NCBI GenBank assembly: GCA_031423155.1
Contig: JANPEZ010000092.1
Coordinates: 1 to 32,189 of the forward strand
From: JANPEZ01 sp031423155
GTDB lineage: Bacteria; Actinomycetota; UBA4738; HRBIN12
DNA length: 32,189 bases
Direction: 5' to 3'
Shown: one piece after another, positions 23,421 to 30,310 of the stretch
How positions within the stretch are numbered: position 1 is the stretch's first letter
Layout: every line of letters begins with the position of its first letter
Position numbers and translations under genes: made by a program
The notes under the pieces: model-generated
Seen by the model: the letters and a program-made list of their open reading frames with translations, nothing else
The model's database searches: none
Told to the model about the DNA's origin: nothing

Positions 23421-24706
23421 AGGTCGTCCACTACCTCAACCAGTTCTTCGCCGGCCTGGGGGCGGAGGAGGCCGCCCGTCACGAACCGATAAGGCTAGAG
23501 GGACCCCAGGGGCCTGGGAAGGGTTTGGTCGCAGCAGGTCTGCAGGTCGACATCACCCTGGCCTGCGGCGACGACTATTTCGGAGAACACGAGACCGAAG
23601 CCCTCGGCTGGCTCCTCGATCGACTGTCCGATGAAGCGCCGGACGTCTTGATCTGCGGACCGGCATTCGGTTCTGGTCGCTACGGATACGCCTGCGGCGT
23701 CTTGGGGCGGGAAGCCGCGCGCCGTGGATACGCGGTGGTCACCGCCATGACGCAGGACAACCCTGGCGTGATAGCGGCCGAAGGCGCCGCCTACATCGTC
23801 CCAACGACCTCCAACGTGGCCGGGATGCGGGCGGCTCTTCCTACGATCGCGGATCTTGCGACCCGGCTCGCGAACGGCGAGACGATCGGCTCCCCCGAAG
23901 AAGAGGGGTACCTCCCGCGTGGCTTGCGCCGCAACGAGATCGTAGAGCGCACCGCCGCCGCCAGGGCCGTGGAACTTCTCTTGGCTAAGATCGGGGGCGA
24001 GACACGGACCGAGGTCGCCCCATCCGCGGGCCGAGTCACTCCCGCGCCGAAGGTCGCGGACATCTCCGCCGCCACGATCGCTTTGGTCACGGAGTCCGGA
24101 TGCGTTCCACTCGGCAATCCGGACCGGCTGCCCACGAGGCACTCCAACGTCTGGCTCCGCTATCGCCTGGATGGCGTTGGATCACTCGGGTCCGATGGCT
24201 ACGAGTCGGTTCACGCCGGCTTCGACACGACCGCGGCCAACGTCGACCCGAACAGGCTCGTCCCTTTGGACGCGATGCGGGAACTGGAGCGTGAGAACGC
24301 GGTCGGCGGCTTGTACGAAGAGCTGTTCACGACATCGGGTGTCGACACTCCTGTAGCGGTAGCCGCGACTTTCGGCTGCGAGATGGCCGAGGTACTCGTC
24401 AGCGCCGGCGTGAGAGCGGTGATCCTCACCGGCACCTGAGGGACCGGCACGCGTTGCGGGGCAACGCTTGCGAAGGAGATGGAAAGGATGGGGATCGCAA
24501 CGGTGGTCATCACCGCGCTGCCGACCATCGCCCAGATGGTCGGGGCGAACCGCGTGCTGCGCGGAGTCTCCATCACGCACCCGACGGGCGATCCTTCACT
24601 GGGTCCTGCCGAGGAGAGGGCCCTGCGGCGCCGGATCGTAGAGCGTGCGCTCGAGATGCTCGCGACCGATGTCGACCCTCGGACCGTTTGGGAGGTCTCG
24701 TCTTGA
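23417..24706 (+). CDS. grdB: Selenoprotein B of glycine/sarcosine/betaine reductase, with in-frame UGA = Sec341
   Basis: A 429-residue selenoprotein starting at ATG 23417 (overlapping the grdE stop). The frame is interrupted only by TGA at 24437-24439 and continues to TGA 24704-24706. Around the first TGA the protein reads VILTGT-U-GTGTRCGATLAKEMERMG: Sec341 and Cys347 match the redox motif of GrdB, where the Sec attacks the alpha-carbon of the bound substrate. A candidate SECIS hairpin begins 11 nt after the UGA. N-terminal family features include MKVVHYLNQFFAGLGAEE, CGDDYFGEH and ICGPAFGSGRYGYACG; VTESGCVPLGNPD precedes the Sec region. An ordinary caller ends the gene at 24439 and starts a false one at 24479. 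Length is near clostridial GrdB (436). Subtype is unclear. Confidence 0.92.
24451..24467 (+). promoter_or_regulatory. Candidate bacterial SECIS hairpin of grdB
   Basis: GCGTTGC-GGG-GCAACGC is a perfect 7-bp stem with a 3-G loop starting 11 nt after the UGA at 24437-24439. The loop lies about 18 nt from the UGA, within the usual range for SelB-dependent elements. The sequence is also coding (TRCGATLA). Confidence 0.75.
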
Positions 24707-26019
24707 GTCTTCGTCGGGCGGCGGTGCTGGGGGCCGAGATGACCCTTCAGCACGTTCCGGACCTGGTTCGATACGGCTCGAAACCCGCGCGCGAGATAGC
24801 GCGCCTGCCCGAGATCAACGACGCCCTCCGCGGATTCGACGAAGCCGTCGGCTACCCGCCCAACCAGGTATTCCTGGGCGCATCGACGCCGGAAGCGTTG
24901 AACGAGATCGACCGGCCCTGGTGGAAACACCCGGTGGCCGGCGCCGGTCCCGAGGGAGGTAGCGGCGAGATCCTCACGCAGCAGGCCTTCTACGACCTGA
25001 TGATCGAGCTGGATCAGTTCGAGCTGATCCGCATGAAGGAGGAGCCTCGCGCAGGAGAGCTCGCTCTGTATCAGGGGGAAGACGTGATCGGTTCTTTCGC
25101 TCCCGGACATGAGAGCGATGAGGCGCTTTCCGCTGCGGTACTTCTGGAGAATCTGGCTTGCCTTGCGGGCGCCGTCCATGCGACCCGCTCGCTCGTGGCT
25201 CGCTCGGGTATCGATCCTTCAACCATCGATCACGTGATCGGCTCCGGGGAAGAGGCGATCGGGGACCGCTACCAGCGAGGCGGCGGCAACCTCGGCAAAG
25301 CTGTAGCGGAGGGGGCCGGTCTGACTCAAGCGAGCGGTGCCGACGTGAAAGCCTTCTGCGCCGGCCCGATCCACGCGATGATCACGGCCGGAGCGCTCGT
25401 CGAGTCGGGGGTCTGCGACGTGGTTGCGGTGGTCGCGGGCGGATCGCTGGCCAAGCTCGGGATGAAGTTCCTCGGTGCGCTCGAGAAGGGTTTCCCCATC
25501 TTGGAAGACGTTCTCGCCGGCATGGCGGTTCTCGTCGGACCGGCCGACGAACCGGGCCGGCCCATCCTTCGCATGGACGCGGTCGGACGCCATCGGGTGG
25601 CGTCCGGGACCTCGCAGCAGGCCCTGCTTGAAGACATAGTCGCCGGACCTCTGGCGAAGATGGGCCGTTCGATCAAGGGCATCGACGTCTACGCGACCGA
25701 GCTCCACAACCCGGAGATCACCGAGCCAGCCGGAGGTGGTGACGTTCCCGACCGCAACTACCGGATGCTCGCCGGACTCGCGGCGCTGCGCGGCGAGATC
25801 TCCAAGGACGAAGTCGCCTCGTTCGCGGCCAAGCGCGGGCTGCCCGGGTTCTCCCCGACCCAGGGGCACATCGCCTCGGCGATGCCCTGGCTCCCCCATG
25901 CTCTGGCCCGCTTCGAACGCGGAGAACTGCGGACGACCATGTTGATGGCTAAGGGCAGCCTCTTCCTCGGCCGGATGACCCGGCTCTGGGACGGGGCCTC
26001 GATCACTTTGGAGGCATAG
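24703..26019 (+). CDS. grdC: Glycine/sarcosine/betaine reductase component C subunit beta, GrdC-like (short form)
   Basis: A 438-residue protein starting at TTG 24703, overlapping the grdB stop. It matches GrdC along its length: PNQVFLGASTPEALNEIDRPWW, GSGEEAIGDRYQRGGGNLGKA, VKAFCAGPIHAMITAGALV (Cys219, likely the acyl-accepting cysteine), KGFPILEDVLAGMAVLV, GDVPDRNYRMLAGLAALRG, PTQGHIASAMPWLPHAL and AKGSLFLGRMTRLWDG. GrdC takes the carboxymethyl/acetyl group from GrdA and forms an acetyl thioester, with GrdD then releasing acetyl phosphate. Clostridial GrdC is about 512 aa; the C-terminal ~70 residues are missing here and no GrdD gene is seen. The acyl group may therefore have a different fate. 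Confidence 0.88.
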   Translation: MSLRRAAVLGAEMTLQHVPDLVRYGSKPAREIARLPEINDALRGFDEAVGYPPNQVFLGASTPEALNEIDRPWWKHPVAGAGPEGGSGEILTQQAFYDLMIELDQFELIRMKEEPRAGELALYQGEDVIGSFAPGHESDEALSAAVLLENLACLAGAVHATRSLVARSGIDPSTIDHVIGSGEEAIGDRYQRGGGNLGKAVAEGAGLTQASGADVKAFCAGPIHAMITAGALVESGVCDVVAVVAGGSLAKLGMKFLGALEKGFPILEDVLAGMAVLVGPADEPGRPILRMDAVGRHRVASGTSQQALLEDIVAGPLAKMGRSIKGIDVYATELHNPEITEPAGGGDVPDRNYRMLAGLAALRGEISKDEVASFAAKRGLPGFSPTQGHIASAMPWLPHALARFERGELRTTMLMAKGSLFLGRMTRLWDGASITLEA

Positions 26020-26373
26020 ATGGAGGCGACCGAAGCGAACTTCTCCGAGCTGGCCGGCCAGGGCCACGTCCTGCTCGACGTCTGGGGGCCGCAGTGCGCG
26101 CCTTGCATCGCCCTGATGCCCGCGATCGACGCGATGGGCGCGGCGTATGAGGGCCGCGTGAGGCTCGTCAAGCTGAACGCCCCGGAGAACCGCCAGGTCT
26201 GCCGGGATCTTCGCGTCGCGGGCCTTCCGACGTACATCACGATGCGCGACGGCCTGGAGGTCGAACGCCTAACCGGCAACGACACCTCGATAGAGGACAT
26301 CGGGGCGGCCGTCGAAAGACTGTTGAACGGAGCACCCGTGACGGGCCTGCCCGTTCCCGAACATCTCAGGTGA
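26020..26373 (+). CDS. Thioredoxin of the reductase system
   Basis: A 117-residue thioredoxin starting at ATG 26020 directly after the grdC stop, with GGAGG at 26010-26014. The active site is Cys26-Ala-Pro-Cys29 in VWGPQCAPCIALMPA, which differs from the standard WCGPC and resembles the dedicated thioredoxins of clostridial grd operons. GLPTYITM includes the cis-proline. It likely reduces the Se-S or disulfide in GrdA/GrdB to restart the cycle. A dedicated thioredoxin reductase is not in the window. Confidence 0.88.
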   Translation: MEATEANFSELAGQGHVLLDVWGPQCAPCIALMPAIDAMGAAYEGRVRLVKLNAPENRQVCRDLRVAGLPTYITMRDGLEVERLTGNDTSIEDIGAAVERLLNGAPVTGLPVPEHLR

Positions 26374-26383
26374 AGGGAGGTGA
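26374..26383 (+). promoter_or_regulatory. Unusually strong ribosome binding site of grdA
   Basis: AGGGAGGTGA contains GGAGGTGA, a near-perfect match to the anti-Shine-Dalgarno, with a 7-nt spacing to ATG 26391. Other genes of the operon rely on overlapping stops and starts, so this suggests higher GrdA production. Confidence 0.7.
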
Positions 26384-26390
26384 GTCCCAT

Positions 26391-26849
26391 ATGGAGTTGA
26401 AGGGCAAGAAGGTGATAGCCCTCGGAGAACGAGACAGCGTCCCCGGCGAGGCGATCGCGGCTGTCGCGCGATCGGCCGGCGCCGAGGTGATCGAAGTCAG
26501 AACCGAGTGCTTCGTCTGAACGGCGTCCGGCGCCATGGACCCGGAGAACCAGGGACTCATCAAACGCATCGCCCAGGAACAGGGCAGCGAGAACCTGGTG
26601 GTCATGCTCGGAGCGGCCGATCCCGAATCGGTGGAGGTCGCGGCCGAGACCGTACGCGAGGGCGACCCCGCGTACGTCGGTCCACTGGCGGGGATCCAGT
26701 TGGGACTCCCCGTGCTGCACGTCTTCGAAGACGAGGTCAAGGCTCAGTCCGACCCTGCCGTGTACGAGGAGCAGGTCGGCTTCTTCGAGCTGTCCTTCGA
26801 CGCCGACGCGGTGCGCGAGGCCATGAAACGGGCCAGGCGTGAAACCTGA
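26391..26849 (+). CDS. grdA: Selenoprotein A of glycine/sarcosine/betaine reductase, with in-frame UGA = Sec43
   Basis: A 152-residue selenoprotein starting at ATG 26391. The TGA at 26517-26519 is codon 43 in the motif TECFV-U-TASGAMDPENQ, giving Cys40-x-x-Sec43, the redox pair of GrdA (Sec at about 44 in clostridial proteins of ~157 aa). The frame then runs to TGA 26847-26849 with family features VVMLGAADPESVEVAAETV, GDPAYVGPLAGIQLGLPV and VYEEQVGFFELSFD. GrdA carries the carboxymethyl group from GrdB to GrdC as a selenoether. Without Sec, the gene would end at a 42-codon fragment and a false start at 26535. A possible SECIS hairpin follows. The selenocysteine machinery (SelA, SelB, SelD, tRNA-Sec) is not in the window. 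Confidence 0.94.
26522..26545 (+). promoter_or_regulatory. Candidate SECIS element of grdA
   Basis: Two alternative small hairpins follow the UGA: GGCG (26522-26525) with CGCC (26531-26534) around TCCGG, possibly extended by GTC/GAC outside the UGA; or TCCGG (26526-26530) with CCGGA (26541-26545), whose loop centre is about 16 nt from the UGA. Neither is as clear as in grdB. Confidence 0.45.
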
Positions 26850-26855
26850 GTCCTG

Positions 26856-26885
26856 TTGCCCCGTATGTAGTCAACTGTCTACAAT
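26856..26885 (+). promoter_or_regulatory. Autoregulated leaderless promoter of gntR with operator
   Basis: TTGCCC (26856-26861) and TACAAT (26880-26885), 18 nt apart, form a -35/-10 pair. Only 6 nt separate the -10 from ATG 26892, so the transcript would be leaderless. GTCAACTGTCTAC (26870-26882), one copy of the shared 13-bp motif, overlaps the -10 box; a longer imperfect palindrome TGTAG...CTACA spans 26866-26883. This indicates autorepression. Confidence 0.65.
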
Positions 26886-26891
26886 CTGCGC

Positions 26892-27590
26892 ATGAGCGAC
26901 TCCCCGGACCGCGCTGCTGAGGGCCTGAAGCCCCTGAAAGCCCCCCGGTCGCTCGCCGAGGACGCTGCCGACCGCATCCGCGAGCAGATCCTGGCCGGCG
27001 GCTTCCCCCAAGGCGAGCACCTGGTCGAGTCGCGGATCGCCCAGCAGCTGAACGTGTCCAGAGGGCCGGTGCGCGAGGCATTCAAGCTCCTGAGGGCCGA
27101 GGGACTCCTTCTAGAGGAGCCCCGCCGGGGTACGTTCGTCGTGAGCCTGTCGAGCAAGGATGTCCGCGAGATCTACGCCGTGCGCGCAGCGATCGAAGGT
27201 CGCGCCGCGAGGATCTTGGCCGCCAGGAAGGACGACGGCGACATCAACGAGCTGAGGGCGATGCTAGGGCGCATCGAGGTCGCCGTCGAGATCAACGATG
27301 TCCACCTCGTCTTCCAGCGTGACCTCGAGTTCCACGATGGGCTGTGTCGCATCTCCGGCAACGAGCGACTGCACGAGGTGTTCCAAAGGTACGTTCCGAT
27401 GCTTCGGGCGCTGCTCAAGCTCGATGAGCGCGTGTACGGCTCGCTCGACGACATCGCGATACAACATCGTCCGCTGTTCGACGCGATAGCGGCCGGCGAC
27501 ATCGACAAGGCAGGAACCCTCGCGGAGGAGCACTGCGACCATGCCGGTGATCTGATCGCCGCCTACGTGGATCAACTACCTCAAGGCTGA
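26892..27590 (+). CDS. GntR-family transcriptional regulator with FCD domain
   Basis: A 232-residue regulator. Residues ~20-85 are the winged helix-turn-helix (DRIREQILAGGFPQGEHLVE; LNVSRGPVREAFKLLRAEG; EEPRRGTFVV). Residues ~95-225 are the all-helical FCD effector domain, with metal/ligand residues in FHDGL, QHRPLFDAI and EEHCDHAGD. FCD regulators usually release DNA on binding a small carboxylate or amino-acid-like ligand. It directly follows the selenoprotein operon, and a shared motif occurs before the operon, before itself and before the phosphatase/transporter pair, so it is the likely local repressor. The ligand may be the pathway substrate. Confidence 0.92.
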   Translation: MSDSPDRAAEGLKPLKAPRSLAEDAADRIREQILAGGFPQGEHLVESRIAQQLNVSRGPVREAFKLLRAEGLLLEEPRRGTFVVSLSSKDVREIYAVRAAIEGRAARILAARKDDGDINELRAMLGRIEVAVEINDVHLVFQRDLEFHDGLCRISGNERLHEVFQRYVPMLRALLKLDERVYGSLDDIAIQHRPLFDAIAAGDIDKAGTLAEEHCDHAGDLIAAYVDQLPQG

Positions 27591-27615
27591 GCGCTCAACC
27601 CCCCTCGAGCGCTTA

Positions 27616-27645
27616 GAGGGCGCGGGCCGAAAGGCCCGCGCCCTC
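27616..27645. terminator. Perfect 13-bp hairpin with GAAA loop
   Basis: GAGGGCGCGGGCC (27616-27628) pairs fully with GGCCCGCGCCCTC (27633-27645) around GAAA. It lies between the ends of convergent gntR and the phosphatase gene, so it can end both transcripts. No T-run follows. Confidence 0.85.
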
Positions 27646-27653
27646 ATCAGCAC

Positions 27654-29027
27654 CTAGGTTCCGGGAATGTAGATCTTGAGGATCTGTCCACCCTCGAAGA
27701 CCGCCGAATCGACCTTGCCGCTCATGCCGGGCTGACGCCGGTTCGAGTCGTGGGCCTGGACGGTCAGCAGCCACCAGCCCTGGCCGAACCAGTCGCTCGC
27801 GTCCACGACGCCGCTGGACTCCCAGACACCCTCGCCGCCCGCTGCGGCGATCAGGTGGGCGGAGGGGTCGGTCCTGGCAACGGCCCGCAACGTGTCGGCC
27901 GTTATGTCGTAGACGAGCACGCGGTTGTAGCCGTACTTGGCGTTGTTGTGGTCCTCCTGGATGATCAGGTTCCGGTCGGCGATGCCTATGTTGTCGGGGT
28001 TGACCATGTCGTCGCCCGCGTCACCGTCGACCACAACCTCTAGCGTGGCGCTGGTCGGGTCGGCCGGATCCATCGTCAGACGGTAGATGCGACCCGCGCG
28101 TGACTCCTGCCCCACATCGAGCCGTCCCGCGCCCGTGTCCGCGAAGTAGACGACGCCGGGGTTCTGGGGATCGGCCACGGAGTCTTCGATCCGGATGAAG
28201 TCGAATGCGCCGGCAGCTTGTGCCGCGCGCTCCAACTCGAAGGGATCGGAGTTCTGCCGCTGAGGGATGCGGACCAGGGAGCCGCCGATGACCTCGCCGA
28301 TGGAGATGTCACCCGGTGAGGGGTTCGAGTCGGTTCCGCCGCTGGGCACGAAGACGCGCAGCGATCCGTTGCCGCGCAGTGCTCCTCGCAGGGAGTCGGA
28401 TGTGTAGGTGTAGATCTGGCTCTTCGTCGGACCACCATCTTCGGAAAGGAAGAAGGCCAGCTGGGACATCCCTTGAACCGGAACCTCGTTCTCGTGATAG
28501 AAGTGCCCGAACCAGGGGAGAGGCTTCCACGCGCCCGTCGTCGCATTCACCGCGACCGCAACCCCCTCGCGCATCGATCCGGGACTCTCTTCACCGGTGA
28601 AGAACCACGGGCGTCCGCCGAAGGACTCGAGCGTTCCTGCGCAGAAATCCTCGAAGCGCTCGGTTCCGTCGATCACGTAGCGGCCGGCCATAACGCCGCC
28701 GTCCTGGTTCAAGGTGAGCTGCGAGACGCGTGCCCAGGACGGCCTCCCGTCGAGCTCGTGGTTGACGAAGAGTTCGATCGTGCCGTCCGAACTCTTGTAC
28801 CAACCCATCCCGTCGGGGACGCCGGTCATCTGATACGCGCCGGGTTCGACCGGTCCGAGAACGTCTCCCGCGGAGATCAGCGGCACGATCACGACTCCGC
28901 CCTCCAACGCGACCAGTTGCGGGCGATCGTCGGTGAAGAATGGATCCGCAGGAGCTGCCGTAGCCGCACCCCCCGGGGCTGTGAGAGTCGTCACGATAGC
29001 CAGCACAGCGATGAGTCGAGCCCTCAT
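27654..29027 (-). CDS. Secreted PhoX/DUF839-like phosphatase
   Basis: A 457-residue exported protein with a signal peptide (~1-25, ending ATAAPA). It matches the PhoX/DUF839 beta-propeller family: IELFVNHELDG (Glu91), RFEDFCAGTLESFGGRPWFF then TGEES (Cys129; Glu146/147, like the Cys and Glu ligands of the Ca/Fe centre), FIRIEDSVADPQNPGVVYFAD, and NLIIQEDHNN. PhoX enzymes remove phosphate from esters outside the cytoplasm. The N-terminus lacks a clear twin-arginine motif, so Sec export is likely, which is unusual for PhoX. Its promoter is back-to-back with the ABC transporter promoter and shares an operator with the selenoprotein operon. It has a GGAGG ribosome binding site before ATG 29027. 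The phosphatase activity is inferred from family. Confidence 0.82.
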   Translation of the reverse strand: MRARLIAVLAIVTTLTAPGGAATAAPADPFFTDDRPQLVALEGGVVIVPLISAGDVLGPVEPGAYQMTGVPDGMGWYKSSDGTIELFVNHELDGRPSWARVSQLTLNQDGGVMAGRYVIDGTERFEDFCAGTLESFGGRPWFFTGEESPGSMREGVAVAVNATTGAWKPLPWFGHFYHENEVPVQGMSQLAFFLSEDGGPTKSQIYTYTSDSLRGALRGNGSLRVFVPSGGTDSNPSPGDISIGEVIGGSLVRIPQRQNSDPFELERAAQAAGAFDFIRIEDSVADPQNPGVVYFADTGAGRLDVGQESRAGRIYRLTMDPADPTSATLEVVVDGDAGDDMVNPDNIGIADRNLIIQEDHNNAKYGYNRVLVYDITADTLRAVARTDPSAHLIAAAGGEGVWESSGVVDASDWFGQGWWLLTVQAHDSNRRQPGMSGKVDSAVFEGGQILKIYIPGT

Positions 29028-29074
29028 CGTTCTACCTCCCCCTCGGGCCCCGGGCTGAGCCCTGTTAGCTGCCG

Positions 29075-29135
29075 ACCGTACTCCAGCGGGCGTATTCCGT
29101 CAACGGTTGACAATCTACCGTTCTGAGGCTAGCTT
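29075..29135. promoter_or_regulatory. Divergent promoters with one palindromic operator over both -35 boxes
   Basis: Towards the transporter: TTGACA (29107-29112), 17 nt, TAGCTT (29130-29135). Towards the phosphatase on the - strand: TTGACG (29103-29098), 17 nt, TACGGT (29080-29075). The perfect palindrome GTCAAC-G-GTTGAC (29099-29111) covers both -35 boxes, so one bound dimer would block both genes. It is the best copy of the motif also seen at 17611 and 26870. Confidence 0.75.
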
Positions 29136-29191
29136 GCTCGTGCCTGGGGAAGTCCGGGTCGCGCGGAGTGCCAAGGACTTAGGAGGATCAG

Positions 29192-30310
29192 ATGGGTCGT
29201 CGGTTCCGTATCGCTCTGGCCGTTGCGCTGACCGCGGCGCTGGTTTCAACCGCATGCACTAAGTCGAGTTCCTCCTCCACCCAGCCGACGTCGGGCCCTG
29301 GAACGGGAACGACGGCACCCGAGGACATCACCGGGACGGTGCGCCTGCTCGCCTACTCCGACGGGTTCGATCCCGAGTACCTGCAGGGTTTCCACGACAC
29401 CTATCCCAACATCGACCTTGAGACATCCGCGATGGGCAGCAACGAGGAAGCCATCGCCAAGATCATCGCCGGCTTCCAGGTAGACGTGGTGAACAGCTGC
29501 GTCGATGAGGGCACACTCGAGATGGTCCAGAAGGGTCTGTATCTGCCGCTCGACGTCTCCCGGCTAACACACTGGAACGATCTGTTTCCCTCGATGAGAG
29601 AGCTGCCCGGTGTCCAGGTCGACGGCGAGGTCTACATGCTTCCGGTCGACGCCGGTACGGCCGGTATCGTCTACAACGCGGATGTGGTCACGACTCCACC
29701 GACCTCCTGGGCCGACCTCTTCGACCCGCAGTGGAGCGATCGCATGGCGATCGAGGACATCGCCGTCACAGGCATCATGATCAGCGCGCTCATCAACGGC
29801 ATCGAGGACCCTCTGAAGATGGACGATGCGCAGCTCGAGGTCGCCAAGCAGTACCTGATCGACCACGTCGGTCAGATCCGGACCTTCTGGAAGGGCGGCG
29901 CCTCGTTCAAGACCCTGTTCAAGTCCGGGGAGATCGTGATCGCCTCCGGCTACCCGGACTACGCCAAGTCCCTCACCGAAGAGGGTATGAACGTCAAGTT
30001 CGTGACCGCTTCGGAGGGCCAGTTCCTCTGGGCTTGCGGCTACGGGATCAGTCCCGACATCGCACCCGAGAATCTGGACGCCGCCTATGCGCTGCTCAAC
30101 TGGTACACGAGTCCGGAGGCCGAGCTGTACGAAGCCGCGACCTGGAACTATCAGGTAGCCAACCAGAAGGTTCTCGAGATCGCGCCTCAGTCGGTGATCG
30201 ACGCCGCGTCGCTCGACGCACCGTTCTCGATGGAGAACGCGATCCCGGCGAGTCCTCCTGAGAACCGTGAGGCGTGGGTGGCCGCCTGGACCGAGGTGAA
30301 GGCCTCCTAG
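29192..30310 (+). CDS. PotD/PotF-type ABC transporter substrate-binding lipoprotein
   Basis: A 372-residue lipoprotein starting at ATG 29192 behind AGGAGG (29181-29186). The signal peptide ends in a lipobox VSTAC with Cys22, followed by a Ser/Thr linker. The mature part follows the spermidine/putrescine-binding family: VRLLAYSDGFDPEYLQGF, KIIAGFQVDVVNSCVDEG, LPVDAGTAGIVYNADVV, WADLFDPQWSDRMAIEDI and GYGISPDIAPENLDAAYALLNWYTSPEAE. It would catch an amine-type substrate outside the membrane and hand it to the two permeases. Polyamine specificity cannot be assumed; the family also has members for choline-like and amino-acid-like ligands. Context suggests the substrate of the selenoprotein operon. 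Confidence 0.88.
   Translation: MGRRFRIALAVALTAALVSTACTKSSSSSTQPTSGPGTGTTAPEDITGTVRLLAYSDGFDPEYLQGFHDTYPNIDLETSAMGSNEEAIAKIIAGFQVDVVNSCVDEGTLEMVQKGLYLPLDVSRLTHWNDLFPSMRELPGVQVDGEVYMLPVDAGTAGIVYNADVVTTPPTSWADLFDPQWSDRMAIEDIAVTGIMISALINGIEDPLKMDDAQLEVAKQYLIDHVGQIRTFWKGGASFKTLFKSGEIVIASGYPDYAKSLTEEGMNVKFVTASEGQFLWACGYGISPDIAPENLDAAYALLNWYTSPEAELYEAATWNYQVANQKVLEIAPQSVIDAASLDAPFSMENAIPASPPENREAWVAAWTEVKAS

Noticed and set aside
24479..24706. Separate 75-aa gene after grdB
   Set aside because: It is the C-terminal part of GrdB downstream of the Sec codon, in the same frame.
26535..26849. Separate 104-aa gene as grdA
   Set aside because: It starts at an internal Met after Sec43; the strong ribosome binding site and N-terminal redox motif show the real start at 26391.
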